From NCBI RefSeq assembly GCF_046237625.1, contig NZ_CP143545.1, positions 1 to 64,000 on the forward strand: DNA of 64,000 nt. The letters run 5' to 3'. The position numbers and the translations under genes were made by a program. The notes beneath the pieces were generated by a model that was not told the origin of the DNA, made no database searches, and was given only the letters and a program-made list of their open reading frames with translations. Below, piece by piece: positions 50,584-59,028 of the stretch (positions are counted from its first letter, which is position 1; every line of letters begins with the position of its first letter). Source of the stretch: Paraperibacillus esterisolvens (lineage in GTDB: Bacteria > Bacillota > Bacilli > Bacillales > DSM-1321).

Positions 50584-50853
50584 ATGCCAAAAACTTTAGC
50601 TGATATTAAGATTGCCCTGGATTCAAATCTTGGGAAGAGACTTCTGCTGAAAGCTAATGGTGGAAGAAGAAAGACGGTTGAGCGATTGGGAACATTAGCA
50701 GAGACTTATCCTTCTGTTTTTGTTATTGAGCTTGATCAAGATGAAAACGCATTTGAAAGAGTCTCCTACAGTTATGCAGATGTATTAACAGAAACTGTAC
50801 AATTAACCTTCTTTGATGAAACAGCAGGAAGCGTGGCTTTAAGCGGGCAGTAA
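50584..50853 (+). CDS. veg: Veg protein
   Basis: An 89-residue protein of the Veg family. Veg stimulates biofilm formation in B. subtilis and is strongly expressed during growth. The sequence MPKTLADIKIALDSNLGKRL and the ADVLTETVQLTF segment are characteristic. The ATG follows GAGGTGG. It is monocistronic: the terminator overlaps its stop codon. Confidence 0.94.
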   Translation: MPKTLADIKIALDSNLGKRLLLKANGGRRKTVERLGTLAETYPSVFVIELDQDENAFERVSYSYADVLTETVQLTFFDETAGSVALSGQ

Positions 50854-50876
50854 ACTTTTGTTTGCTGCTTTTTTTG
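50845..50876 (+). terminator. veg terminator overlapping the stop codon
   Basis: GCAGTAAAC and GTTTGCTGC pair with one G-U and are followed by seven T. Confidence 0.8.
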
Positions 50877-51150
50877 TTCCGTTTTTTTAAAAATCTTCCC
50901 AGCCGGTGAACAAAAATGTTCATTTCCATACTGGCGGGCACCTTTCGCTTCGCCTGCGGTTCTCTTGCCTTGCCTTTTTGTTTACCGATATAACGGCCTT
51001 ATATGCCTCATAGTATTCTATACCCGGCTGACATTAAAATAGTACATATATCAAAAAGTAATCTTTATATTTCTAATAAAACCCTCTAATGAAAAAGGTC
51101 CATAAAGTCCAGACTATAAATGCCGCATGATTGATAAGGGGGTTTTTTGA

Positions 51151-51321
51151 ATGGGCAGAAGAAACGGTCTGATGTCTGATGCATTCAAGGATGAGCTTGC
51201 TAGAGAACTCGGATTTTACGATGTAGTACAGCGCGAGGGCTGGGGCGGCATCCGGGCAAAGGATGCCGGCAATATGGTAAAGCTTGCTGTGGAAATGGCA
51301 CAGCGCCAAATGCAAAAATAG
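51151..51321 (+). CDS. sspF: Small acid-soluble spore protein SspF
   Basis: A 56-residue alpha/beta-type SASP relative that binds DNA in the spore. It reads MGRRNGLMSDAFKDELAREL at the start, then GFYDVVQREGWGGIRAKDAGNMVKLAVEMA. The same motifs are in B. subtilis SspF, which is between veg and ispE. The ATG follows AAGGGGG. Sigma-G is the expected sigma factor; a weak TGAAA/ACTATAA pair lies upstream. The gene is shorter than 60 codons. Confidence 0.93.
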   Translation: MGRRNGLMSDAFKDELARELGFYDVVQREGWGGIRAKDAGNMVKLAVEMAQRQMQK

Positions 51322-51346
51322 TTCAAAACCACATACCTGCGGCTTA

Positions 51347-51391
51347 AGGAGCCTGCCTGGAAATCACAGCTTTCCAGGCAGGCTCCTTTTT
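51347..51391 (+). terminator. Terminator after sspF
   Basis: A 17-bp perfect stem from AGGAGCCTGCC to GGCAGGCTCCT with a TTTTT tail. Confidence 0.95.
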
Positions 51392-51514
51392 GTAAAAGGC
51401 TCCTTTTTGGGGGATATTTCCCCAAGGTATTTGAATGCCCTTGAAAAAAGCTTTAGAATAAGCTTAAATATGTTAAAATGGACAAGAATTTGAGAACGTA
51501 AAGTAGGTGAAAAT

Positions 51515-52384
51515 ATGAAACTGATGGAGAAGGCACCTGCTAAGATAAATTTGGCTTTAGATGTGCTTTACAAACGTCCAGATGGATATCATGAAGTGGA
51601 AATGGTGATGACTACCGTTGACCTGGCGGACAGGCTGGAGCTCGAAGAACTTACCCGTGATGAAATCAGGATTATTTCACATAACAGGTTTGTTCCTGAT
51701 GACAGCCGAAATCTTGCCTATCAGGCAGCCGCCCTTCTTAAGAAGAGGTATAATGTCCGGACAGGTGTCAGCATAACCATTGAAAAGCACATACCGGTTG
51801 CCGCCGGCCTTGCCGGGGGAAGTTCTGATGCAGCAGCCGCATTAAGGGGCCTGAACAGGCTGTGGCAGCTGGGCTTAAACCTGGATGAATTAGCGGGATT
51901 AGGTGCAGAAATCGGCTCGGATGTCCCGTTTTGTGTGTATGGAGGCACGTCGCTTGCTTCCGGACGGGGAGAGGAGATCATGCATCTTCCCGCACCGCCT
52001 AAGTGCTGGGTGATCCTGGCCAAGCCTACCATCGGGGTTTCCACTGCTGATGTATATAGGAGACTCGATGTCTCGAGGACTGAACATCCGAATGTAAAAG
52101 AAATGGTTTCGGCCTTGCATGAGTCAAGTTTTTCCGGAGTCTGCCAAAATGTCGGCAATGTACTTGAACAGGTGACTCTTCAGGTTAATCCGGAAGTGGC
52201 TCACATCAAAGACCAGATGAGGAGATTCGGGGCGGATGCTGTATTGATGAGCGGAAGCGGCCCGACTGTTTTCGGGCTTGTCGAACATGAATCCAGGCTG
52301 CAGCGGATCTATAACGGCCTGCGGGGTTTTTGTGATCAGGTTTATGCAGTCCGCATCCTTGGCGAAAGAAACACGCTTGAATAA
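51515..52384 (+). CDS. ispE: 4-diphosphocytidyl-2-C-methyl-D-erythritol kinase
   Basis: IspE phosphorylates CDP-methylerythritol in the non-mevalonate isoprenoid pathway. The 289 residues belong to the GHMP kinase family: KINLALDVLYKRPDGYHEV near the N terminus, the ATP-binding PVAAGLAGGSSDAAAAL near 92-108, and MSGSGPTVFGLVE near the C terminus. The ATG at 51515 follows AAGTAGGTG. purR follows after 60 bases. Confidence 0.96.
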   Translation: MKLMEKAPAKINLALDVLYKRPDGYHEVEMVMTTVDLADRLELEELTRDEIRIISHNRFVPDDSRNLAYQAAALLKKRYNVRTGVSITIEKHIPVAAGLAGGSSDAAAALRGLNRLWQLGLNLDELAGLGAEIGSDVPFCVYGGTSLASGRGEEIMHLPAPPKCWVILAKPTIGVSTADVYRRLDVSRTEHPNVKEMVSALHESSFSGVCQNVGNVLEQVTLQVNPEVAHIKDQMRRFGADAVLMSGSGPTVFGLVEHESRLQRIYNGLRGFCDQVYAVRILGERNTLE

Positions 52385-52443
52385 AACCGTATATTAATGG
52401 TATATTAATTAAAAATATTCGGTTTTAAAATGAGGTGCCATAT

Positions 52444-53274
52444 TTGAAATTTCGCCGTAGTGACAGACTAGTCGATATGACGCACTACTTGCTCGACCAC
52501 CCATTCCAGCTTGTTCCGCTTACGTTCTTTGCCGATCGGTACGGCTCAGCCAAATCCTCTATAAGTGAAGATTTAACGATTATAAAGGAAACCTTTGAAC
52601 AGCGGGGAATCGGACGCCTGGTCACTGTGCCCGGTGCCGCCGGGGGCGTTAAATATATAGTTAACAGCAACATGGATGAGGCAAGGGAATTCATTTCCAG
52701 AATGTGCAAGATCATTGCTGATCCTGTCCGGCTGCTGCCGGGAGGGTACTTGTTCATGACGGATATCCTCGGTGATCCGCAGATGCTGAAGGGATCAGGC
52801 AGGCTGATCGCCTCTGCCTATGCAAATGATTCAATTGATGTGGTGATGACAGTCGCGACAAAGGGCATACCGATTGCTTATGCTGCGGCAAGCTACCTGA
52901 ATGTTCCCGTGGTGATTGTACGAAAGGACAGTAAGGTCACAGAAGGATCGACCGTCAGCATCAATTATGTATCTGGATCTTCCAAGAGGATTCAGACAAT
53001 GGGACTATCGAAAAGGAGTCTTGCTGAAGGCTCAAGAGTTCTGATTGTGGATGACTTTATGAAAGCCGGGGGCACAATTAATGGGATGATCAGCCTTCTG
53101 GAGGAATTCAATGCATCGGTTGCAGGAATTTCCGTACTCGTAGAGTCGGAAAATGCTGAGAATAGGCTGGTCAACGACTACCTATCACTGATCAAGCTTT
53201 CCGATGTGGACGTCAAGGATAAAAAGATAACAGTCAAACAGGGCAATTATTTTGATAAAGCGGAGGATAAATAA
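52444..53274 (+). CDS. purR: Purine operon repressor PurR
   Basis: PurR represses purine synthesis and transport genes by binding PurBox pairs, and PRPP relieves it. The 276 residues have an N-terminal winged helix (FRRSDRLVDMTHYLLDHPFQ), followed by a phosphoribosyltransferase-like domain with the PRPP loop VLIVDDFMKAGGTINGM near 200. The start chosen is TTG at 52444, seven bases after GAGGTG, which gives the family N terminus MKFRRSDRLVD. yabJ starts two bases after the stop, so they are cotranscribed. guaB and prs are related purine genes in this window. Confidence 0.96.
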   Translation: MKFRRSDRLVDMTHYLLDHPFQLVPLTFFADRYGSAKSSISEDLTIIKETFEQRGIGRLVTVPGAAGGVKYIVNSNMDEAREFISRMCKIIADPVRLLPGGYLFMTDILGDPQMLKGSGRLIASAYANDSIDVVMTVATKGIPIAYAAASYLNVPVVIVRKDSKVTEGSTVSINYVSGSSKRIQTMGLSKRSLAEGSRVLIVDDFMKAGGTINGMISLLEEFNASVAGISVLVESENAENRLVNDYLSLIKLSDVDVKDKKITVKQGNYFDKAEDK

Positions 53275-53275
53275 T

Positions 53276-53650
53276 ATGAAAACGGTTCATACAGTACATG
53301 CACCTGCTGCTATCGGTCCATACTCACAGGGAATTATTGTCAATAATCTGTTTTTCAGCTCTGGCCAGATCCCTTTGACGGCTGAAGGAAATCTTGCAGC
53401 CGGGGATGTGCGCGAGCAGACCCATCAGGTGTTTTCCAATTTGAAGGCTGTTCTTAAAGAAGCGGGTGCCAGCCTCGAAACAGTGGTAAAGGCCACGGTA
53501 TTCATCAAAGACATGAACGACTTTGGCGATATTAATGAAGTATATGGTGAATATTTCTCCGATCACAAGCCGGCAAGGTCTTGTGTAGAGGTTTCGCGCC
53601 TCCCTAAGGATGTATTGATTGAGATTGAAGTTATTGCGCTCGTAAAATAA
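53276..53650 (+). CDS. yabJ: RidA family imine/enamine deaminase YabJ
   Basis: RidA-type proteins hydrolyse reactive enamine and imine intermediates. The 124 residues have the family motif PAAIGPYSQGI near the N terminus and the Arg of the active-site segment in HKPARSCVEVSRLPKDVLIEIEVIAL. The ATG lies one base after the purR stop, preceded by CGGAGGA. In B. subtilis it is required for purR-related purine control by an unclear route. Confidence 0.95.
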   Translation: MKTVHTVHAPAAIGPYSQGIIVNNLFFSSGQIPLTAEGNLAAGDVREQTHQVFSNLKAVLKEAGASLETVVKATVFIKDMNDFGDINEVYGEYFSDHKPARSCVEVSRLPKDVLIEIEVIALVK

Positions 53651-53665
53651 TACGGGCGTTTTTTG
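53636..53665 (+). terminator. Terminator overlapping the yabJ end
   Basis: CGCTCGTA and TACGGGCG pair with one T-G and are followed by T6; it begins inside the last codons of yabJ. Confidence 0.85.
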
Positions 53666-53849
53666 TGGAAAAGGGGCGGAGCTGCATGTTCCATAATGCT
53701 TCCTGCAGCTAGGTTTATCTTTCTGGTGTTCCCGTTGTGAGCTTCTCAGTTCCTCTTTTGAGCATGTGTGGAAACTCGTATCTGTTTTAATTGGAAATCC
53801 CATCCTATATCCAATTAGTCCTAATTTTTCTAAAAATTTTATTTTTATA

Positions 53850-53876
53850 GAAGGAATTACTTAAAATGCGTTGAAT
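53850..53876 (+). promoter_or_regulatory. Sigma-H promoter of spoVG
   Basis: -35 GAAGGAATT (53850-53858) fits RnAGGAwWW, 11-bp spacer, -10 GTTGAAT (53870-53876) fits RnnGAAT. An AT-rich tract lies upstream. spoVG is the model sigma-H-dependent gene of B. subtilis and is also repressed by AbrB. Confidence 0.92.
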
Positions 53877-53929
53877 TATTAGTATAAGCTCAAAAAAGCT
53901 TGCCCAAATAATTCAAGGTGGTGTAAGAA

Positions 53930-54223
53930 ATGGAAGTAACAGATGTAAGATTACGAAGAGTAACTACCGATGGAAGAATGAGAGCGATTGCATCTATTAC
54001 ATTGGACAATGAGTTTGTTATTCATGACATCCGTGTAATTGACGGAAACAATGGCTTATTCGTTGCAATGCCGAGCAAGCGTACTCCTGATGGGGAATTC
54101 CGCGACATTGCACATCCTATTAACTCTTCTACTCGCAGCAAAATTCAGGATGCGGTATTAGCTGAATACCATCGTCTTGGAGAAATGGAAGTTGTTGAAC
54201 TCGAAGAAGCAGGAGCTTCCTGA
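53930..54223 (+). CDS. spoVG: Septation protein SpoVG
   Basis: SpoVG is an RNA/DNA-binding regulator acting in asymmetric septation and cortex formation. The 97 residues match B. subtilis over nearly all positions (MEVTDVRLRRVTTDGRMRAIASITLDNEFVIHDIRVIDG). The ATG follows AAGGTGGTG. It is monocistronic with its own terminator and the sigma-H promoter above. Confidence 0.98.
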   Translation: MEVTDVRLRRVTTDGRMRAIASITLDNEFVIHDIRVIDGNNGLFVAMPSKRTPDGEFRDIAHPINSSTRSKIQDAVLAEYHRLGEMEVVELEEAGAS

Positions 54224-54255
54224 TTTAAGGCAGATAAAAAGAGTATAATACGCAT

Positions 54256-54292
54256 CAAGAGCCTGCTTCCTAAGTAAGGCTCTTTTATTTGT
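54256..54292 (+). terminator. Terminator after spoVG
   Basis: AAGAGCC and GGCTCTT pair around a 16-base loop and end in TTTATTTG. Confidence 0.75.
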
Positions 54293-54466
54293 TACCCCAG
54301 ATTCTGCATCTGAAACCCCTGGATTTCCATTGTCTTCTCTATTCCCCCTTATTGGTAAGTTCCTGCTATTATTGAAAAATATTTGTACTTTTGTTAGTAT
54401 CCTTGAAAACTACCGGCTTTTAAGATATATTCTTAATGGATAAAAAGGTAAAAACGGAGGCCTGTT

Positions 54467-55840
54467 ATGAATAATCGCTATGCAGTTGTTTTGGCTGCCG
54501 GACAGGGAACAAGGATGAAATCAAAGCTTTATAAGGTTTTACACCCTGTTTGTGGAAAGCCAATGGTAGAGCACGTTGTGGATGAAATAGCTAAACTTAA
54601 AATAGAAGAAATCGTTACAGTCACAGGCCATGGAGCGGAGCTTGTAAAATCCACCCTTGGAGCCCGGAGCACCTATGTATTGCAGGAAAAGCAGCTGGGA
54701 ACTGCCCATGCTGTTATGCAGGCGGAAGGCCTCCTCGCAGATAAGGAAGGCACTACCCTGATTGTGTGCGGCGATACACCGCTGATTAAATCAGAAACGA
54801 TGGAAATCCTCCTTAGGCAGCATGAAGAAAGCGGCGCAAAGGCTTCTGTCCTCACTGCATTCGCTGAGAATCCGGCAGGGTACGGCAGGATCATCAGGAA
54901 TGGTGAAGGACTCGTTGAAAAGATCGTTGAGCATAAAGATGCCTTGGAATCAGAAAGAGCCGTAAAGGAAATCAATACAGGTACATACTGTTTTGACAAC
55001 CAGGCGTTATTTGCGGCGCTGAAAAAAGTAACCAATGATAACTCCCAGGGAGAATACTACCTGCCGGATGTCATCAGCATCATCAGGAAAAACAACGAAA
55101 CGGTTACAGCGTTCCAGACGGAAGATTTCTCGGAATCCCTTGGTGTAAATGACAGGGTGGCCCTTTCCCAGGCAGAAGCTATCATGAGGAAGAGAATTAA
55201 TGAGGGCCATATGCAAAATGGTGTCACTATCATCGATCCCGCAAATACTTATATTGACTCGGGAGTTGAGATTGGCTCCGATACAGTCATATACCCAGGT
55301 ACCATGCTTTCAGGAAGCACGACAATCGGAGAGGACTGCGTAATCGGCCCCAGCACTGAAATTAAAGATTGCGCTGTGGGGAATAATACGGTTATCCGAC
55401 AGTCAGCGGCACATGAAAGCAGCATTGGATCAGATGTGAATATTGGGCCGTTCGCCCATATTCGTCCTCAATCAGATATTAATGATTCTGTGAAGATCGG
55501 CAATTTTGTCGAAATCAAGAAGGCAGTATTCGGCAAAGGCAGTAAGGCATCTCATCTTAGCTATATCGGCGATGCCGAGGTAGGTGCTGACGTCAACATC
55601 GGCTGCGGATCCATCACAGTCAATTATGACGGCAAAAATAAGTTCCTGACCAAAATAGAAGATGGAGTATTCATTGGCTGCAACTCCAATCTGGTGGCGC
55701 CCGTTACAATAGGCGAGGGAGCCTATGTGGCAGCCGGATCCACCATAACTCAAGATGTCCCAAGCGATGCACTTTCCATTGCCCGCGCACGCCAGGTAAA
55801 TAAAGAAAACTATGTCCAGCATCTAAAATTTAACAAATAA
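54467..55840 (+). CDS. glmU: Bifunctional UDP-GlcNAc pyrophosphorylase/GlcN-1-P acetyltransferase
   Basis: GlmU makes UDP-N-acetylglucosamine, the precursor of peptidoglycan and teichoic acids. The 457 residues have an N-terminal nucleotidyltransferase domain (LAAGQGTRMKS near 8-18, CGDTPLI near 102) and a C-terminal left-handed beta-helix of hexapeptide repeats with the acetyltransferase site (GNFVEIKKAVFG, SYIGDAEVG). The ATG follows CGGAGG. prs follows after 16 bases as one unit. Confidence 0.97.
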   Translation: MNNRYAVVLAAGQGTRMKSKLYKVLHPVCGKPMVEHVVDEIAKLKIEEIVTVTGHGAELVKSTLGARSTYVLQEKQLGTAHAVMQAEGLLADKEGTTLIVCGDTPLIKSETMEILLRQHEESGAKASVLTAFAENPAGYGRIIRNGEGLVEKIVEHKDALESERAVKEINTGTYCFDNQALFAALKKVTNDNSQGEYYLPDVISIIRKNNETVTAFQTEDFSESLGVNDRVALSQAEAIMRKRINEGHMQNGVTIIDPANTYIDSGVEIGSDTVIYPGTMLSGSTTIGEDCVIGPSTEIKDCAVGNNTVIRQSAAHESSIGSDVNIGPFAHIRPQSDINDSVKIGNFVEIKKAVFGKGSKASHLSYIGDAEVGADVNIGCGSITVNYDGKNKFLTKIEDGVFIGCNSNLVAPVTIGEGAYVAAGSTITQDVPSDALSIARARQVNKENYVQHLKFNK

Positions 55841-55856
55841 CCACTGGAGGTCCAGC

Positions 55857-56810
55857 ATGTCTAATCAGTACCTTGATCCAAAAATGAAAGTTTTCACACT
55901 CAATTCCAACCCGGGATTGGCATCGGAAATTGCGAAGTTTATAGGCGTGGAGCTTGGGAAATGTTCGGTTACACGTTTCAGCGATGGAGAAATACAAATC
56001 AATATCGAAGAAAGCATCCGCGGCTGTGATGTATTTGTCATCCAGTCGACCAGCGGCCCTGTTAACGAACATTTAATGGAATTATTGATTATGATAGATG
56101 CATTAAGGCGTGCATCCGCTAAGACCATCAATATCGTGATGCCTTATTACGGATATGCCCGACAGGATAGAAAAGCCCGCGCCCGCGAGCCGATCACAGC
56201 GAAGCTTGTAGCAAATCTTCTTGAAACGGCTGGGGCTAACCGTGTCATCACGCTGGATCTGCATGCTCCGCAGATACAAGGATTCTTTGATATCCTGATT
56301 GACCACCTCATGGGTGTACCGATCCTTGCCGATTACTTCAAAACGAAGGACCTGAAGGACATTGTCATCGTTTCACCTGACCACGGCGGTGTTACTCGTG
56401 CCAGAAAAATGGCTGACAGGCTGAAAGCGCCGATTGCCATCATTGATAAGCGCCGTCCGCGTCCAAATGTAGCAGAAATCATGAATATTGTCGGGAATAT
56501 TGAAGGGAAGACCGCCATCCTCATTGATGACATCATTGACACAGCCGGAACCATTACCCTTGCCGCCAATGCACTGGTAGAAAACGGAGCATCAGAGGTA
56601 TATGCATGCTGTACCCATCCAGTTCTTTCCGGACCGGCGATCGACCGCATAAATAACTCAAAGATCAAAGAGCTTGTGGTGACCAATTCCATCACACTTG
56701 CAGACGAAAAGAAAATCGGCAAGATCGTGGAACTCTCGGTAGCACCTTTAATCGGAGAAGCCATCATCCGCGTTCACGAAGAACAGTCAGTAAGCACATT
56801 GTTTGATTAA
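55857..56810 (+). CDS. prs: Ribose-phosphate diphosphokinase
   Basis: The enzyme makes PRPP for purine, pyrimidine, NAD, His and Trp synthesis. The 317 residues contain the ATP loop YARQDRKARAREPITAK, the ribose-phosphate site DDIIDTAGTI (near 223) and the PRPP-type motif region VSPDHGGVTRARKMADRL. The ATG follows GGAGG in the short gap after glmU. PRPP is also the effector of PurR encoded upstream. Confidence 0.98.
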   Translation: MSNQYLDPKMKVFTLNSNPGLASEIAKFIGVELGKCSVTRFSDGEIQINIEESIRGCDVFVIQSTSGPVNEHLMELLIMIDALRRASAKTINIVMPYYGYARQDRKARAREPITAKLVANLLETAGANRVITLDLHAPQIQGFFDILIDHLMGVPILADYFKTKDLKDIVIVSPDHGGVTRARKMADRLKAPIAIIDKRRPRPNVAEIMNIVGNIEGKTAILIDDIIDTAGTITLAANALVENGASEVYACCTHPVLSGPAIDRINNSKIKELVVTNSITLADEKKIGKIVELSVAPLIGEAIIRVHEEQSVSTLFD

Positions 56811-56818
56811 TGAATCAT

Positions 56819-56857
56819 TATAAAGCCTGCCGTAAGCTTTGGCAGGCTTTTTTTGCT
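56819..56857 (+). terminator. Terminator after prs
   Basis: AAGCCTGCC and GGCAGGCTT pair around a nine-base loop and are followed by a T run. Confidence 0.9.
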
Positions 56858-56896
56858 TCCCCCTTTTTTTCTGCCTCCTGTTAAAGCTGCTTCTAT

Positions 56897-56922
56897 GTTT
56901 AGAGAGAAACCAGTTAGGGAAA
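56897..56922 (+). promoter_or_regulatory. Sigma-B-type promoter of ctc
   Basis: -35 GTTTAG (56897-56902), 14-bp spacer, -10 GGGAAA (56917-56922), close to the sigma-B pattern GTTTAA-N12-14-GGGTAT. ctc is a model sigma-B-dependent gene. Confidence 0.75.
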
Positions 56923-56967
56923 TGTAAAAGTATGTGCAAAAATACTTATTCGGGAAGGTGAAGGTTT

Positions 56968-57618
56968 ATGAGCAGCAGTTTGACTGCAACAGAACGTAAG
57001 CAGCATCGTAATTCCTATTTAACTGATATCAGAAGTAAAGGGAGCATCCCGGCAGTTGTATATGGCAGAAAGAAAGAAAGCAAAGCGATAACGGTAAGTA
57101 ATGCAGACTTAATCAAGACACTTAAAGAGGTCGGCCGGAATGGAATCATCTCACTAGAGCTCGATGGGAGTTCCCAGCAGGTTATGTTGACGGACTATCA
57201 GACTGACCCGATCAAAAATGAAATCCTGCATGCGGATTTCCTATATATTGATATGTCAGAATCTATTAATGCAACCGTGCGCCTTAATCTGACAGGTACA
57301 GCTCAGGGAGTCAAGGATGGCGGAGTCCTGCAGCAGGCGCTGCATGATCTGACTATCTCGGCAAAACCGCAGGAAATACCTGAGGCGATTGAAGTGGATG
57401 TCACAGATAAAGTGGTAGGCGATACCATTTACGTAAGTGATATTAAAAAAAGCTACAGCACCATTGAAATCAGCCATCAGGATGATGAGGTTATCGCCAG
57501 CATCCTGCCACCAAGACAAGAGGTGGAAATCAGCACCGGCGAGCAGCAGGATGGCGGCACACCTGAAAATGAAGAAGGCAGAGAAACAGAAGCATCAGAA
57601 GACTCTAAAGCTGAATAA
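56968..57618 (+). CDS. ctc: Ribosomal protein bL25, general stress protein Ctc
   Basis: The protein binds 5S rRNA in the large subunit and is induced under stress in B. subtilis. The 216 residues have the L25 domain (about 1-95, RSKGSIPAVVYGRKKES) and the C-terminal TL5-type beta domain (about 95-185). An acidic tail of about 30 residues follows. The ATG follows GGGAAGGTGAAGG. It has a sigma-B-like promoter and its own terminator. Confidence 0.95.
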   Translation: MSSSLTATERKQHRNSYLTDIRSKGSIPAVVYGRKKESKAITVSNADLIKTLKEVGRNGIISLELDGSSQQVMLTDYQTDPIKNEILHADFLYIDMSESINATVRLNLTGTAQGVKDGGVLQQALHDLTISAKPQEIPEAIEVDVTDKVVGDTIYVSDIKKSYSTIEISHQDDEVIASILPPRQEVEISTGEQQDGGTPENEEGRETEASEDSKAE

Positions 57619-57645
57619 AGCAAGTGCTGTTTAAATAAGCTATAA

Positions 57646-57682
57646 TAGACGTACCCTTATATTGGGTGCGTCTATTTTTTGA
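57646..57682 (+). terminator. Terminator after ctc
   Basis: AGACGTACCC and GGGTGCGTCT pair with one mismatch position (T-G) and are followed by ATTTTTTG. Confidence 0.85.
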
Positions 57683-57719
57683 TGTCTTGATGCTTATATT
57701 ATGTAATGGAGTGTTGAAG

Positions 57720-58280
57720 ATGAAATTAATCGCCGGTCTCGGCAATCCGGGGAAGCAGTTTGATAAAACCAGGCACAATATTGGATTTGAAGTGATAGAT
57801 GAATTGTCTGCCAAGTGGAACCTGCCCTTAAACCAGTCAAAGCACAAAGGTCTTTATACCATGGGGATGGTGAACGGAGAAAAGGTTATTCTTCTGAAGC
57901 CGCTGACATACATGAACCTCTCGGGAGAATCTGTAGCAGCTGTCCTCGGATTTTATAAACTATCTGTAAAGGATCTTGTGGTTATCTATGATGATCTGGA
58001 TCTCCCGCTTGGAAAACTCAGGCTTCGCCAAAAAGGCAGTGCAGGAGGGCATAATGGAATGAAATCCATCATTTCTCATCTTGGCACCCAGGAATTCAAC
58101 AGAATCAGGATGGGAGTAGGACGCCCTCAGGATGGGAGAAGTGTACCGGATTTTGTTTTGAGCAGGTTCTCAAAGGAAGAAGAAGCAGAAGTGAGCAAAG
58201 CGGTTGATATTTCTGCAAAAGCCTGCGAAAATTGGTTAAACAATGATTTTTTAAAGGTAATGAATACATTTAATGGATAA
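57720..58280 (+). CDS. pth: Peptidyl-tRNA hydrolase (SpoVC)
   Basis: Pth recycles peptidyl-tRNA released by premature termination. The 186 residues have the catalytic His19 in KTRHNIGFEV, with GLGNPGKQF before it, Asp in VIYDDLDLPLGKLR and the conserved GSAGGHNGMKSI. The ATG at 57720 is preceded by GGAGTG; a longer frame upstream has no ribosome site. A mutation in the B. subtilis gene gives the spoVC phenotype. Confidence 0.97.
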   Translation: MKLIAGLGNPGKQFDKTRHNIGFEVIDELSAKWNLPLNQSKHKGLYTMGMVNGEKVILLKPLTYMNLSGESVAAVLGFYKLSVKDLVVIYDDLDLPLGKLRLRQKGSAGGHNGMKSIISHLGTQEFNRIRMGVGRPQDGRSVPDFVLSRFSKEEEAEVSKAVDISAKACENWLNNDFLKVMNTFNG

Positions 58281-58336
58281 TATATTAGCATAACCTATCC
58301 AGGATACAGAAGTCTAAAATTTTTCAGGAGCCGTTT

Positions 58337-58366
58337 GTTTATTTTGCCCTCCCTGGGTTCATACTA
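58337..58366 (+). promoter_or_regulatory. Sigma-F/sigma-G-type promoter of fin
   Basis: -35-like GTTTA (58337-58341), 15-bp spacer, -10 GTTCATACTA (58357-58366). The -10 holds CATACTA, the ideal sigma-G element, and matches the sigma-F pattern at all but one fixed position. Confidence 0.7.
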
Positions 58367-58398
58367 CCAAGTAGACAACCAAGCAGGGGGGATTTTGT

Positions 58399-58629
58399 AT
58401 GGCTTTCCATTATAAATGCCGTCATTGCCGCACAAGCATGGGAACGATAAATGAAATACTCATTGATTCTGAGCGGTTGGGATTCCATGCCCTGACAAGC
58501 CAGGAACGGCAGGAAATGATACAGACGGCCGAAAATGGCGATTATCATGTACAGTCCATATGTGAGGACTGCCAGGAAGCACTCGAACGCAATCCAGAGA
58601 TGCACCAGCAAGACTATTTAATTCAATAA
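58399..58629 (+). CDS. fin: Anti-sigma-F factor Fin (YabK)
   Basis: Fin is a small zinc protein made in the forespore that inhibits sigma-F and helps the switch to sigma-G. The 76 residues equal the B. subtilis length and have two zinc pairs: Cys7 and Cys10 (CRHC) and Cys55 and Cys58 (CEDC). The C terminus CEDCQEALERNPEMH is the family signature. The ATG follows GGGGGGATTTTGT. It lies between pth and mfd as in B. subtilis. Confidence 0.94.
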   Translation: MAFHYKCRHCRTSMGTINEILIDSERLGFHALTSQERQEMIQTAENGDYHVQSICEDCQEALERNPEMHQQDYLIQ

Positions 58630-58634
58630 ACCAA

Positions 58635-58664
58635 AAGCTTTGGAGGACCTCCAAAGCATTTTTC
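58635..58664 (+). terminator. Terminator after fin
   Basis: GCTTTGGAGG and CCTCCAAAGC pair around one A base (so a short loop of the inner stem) and are followed by ATTTTTC. Confidence 0.85.
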
Positions 58665-58785
58665 TGTTTAAAGATAGGGCTCTTTCTAAAATGTTGTTGT
58701 TTTTACCCGTACTGTAAGTTTACTTTATTGTTTAACAAAAGGACTTCCGCGTCTGGCCCGGGACTCCTGCGTAAGGAGCGGCACA

Positions 58786-58875
58786 GTTGTTTCCCCGCGG
58801 GCACGGCCGAGGATGCTCACCGCCCGTCCGCGGAAAGCGAGCGCCTGCAGCGGAAATCAGCCCTAATGTCCAGCG
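58786..58875 (+). repeat. GC-rich interspersed element, copy B
   Basis: It shares with copy A (41827-41925) the ordered blocks GCCGAG, GCTCA, CGCCC, CCGCG, GAG, GCCTGCAGCGGA and ATC. It is much more GC-rich than the AT-rich flanks. It sits between fin and mfd and holds no gene. Confidence 0.75.
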
Positions 58876-59028
58876 GCTGCAAGATTTGCAAAACAGTTTA
58901 TATAAAATATCATTCCAAAGGATATTGGTTACAGCGAGCAATCCTCGCTGCCATCAATCGGCCTTCAAAGCAAAATACTTACAAAATACCATAAAAAAAG
59001 CTTTCTAACGGAAAGGAGGATTGGCCAA

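Noticed and set aside
58728..58994. Plus-strand frame of 88 codons over the GC-rich element
   Set aside because: It runs through the repeat without a ribosome site, and the frame is not kept in copy A.
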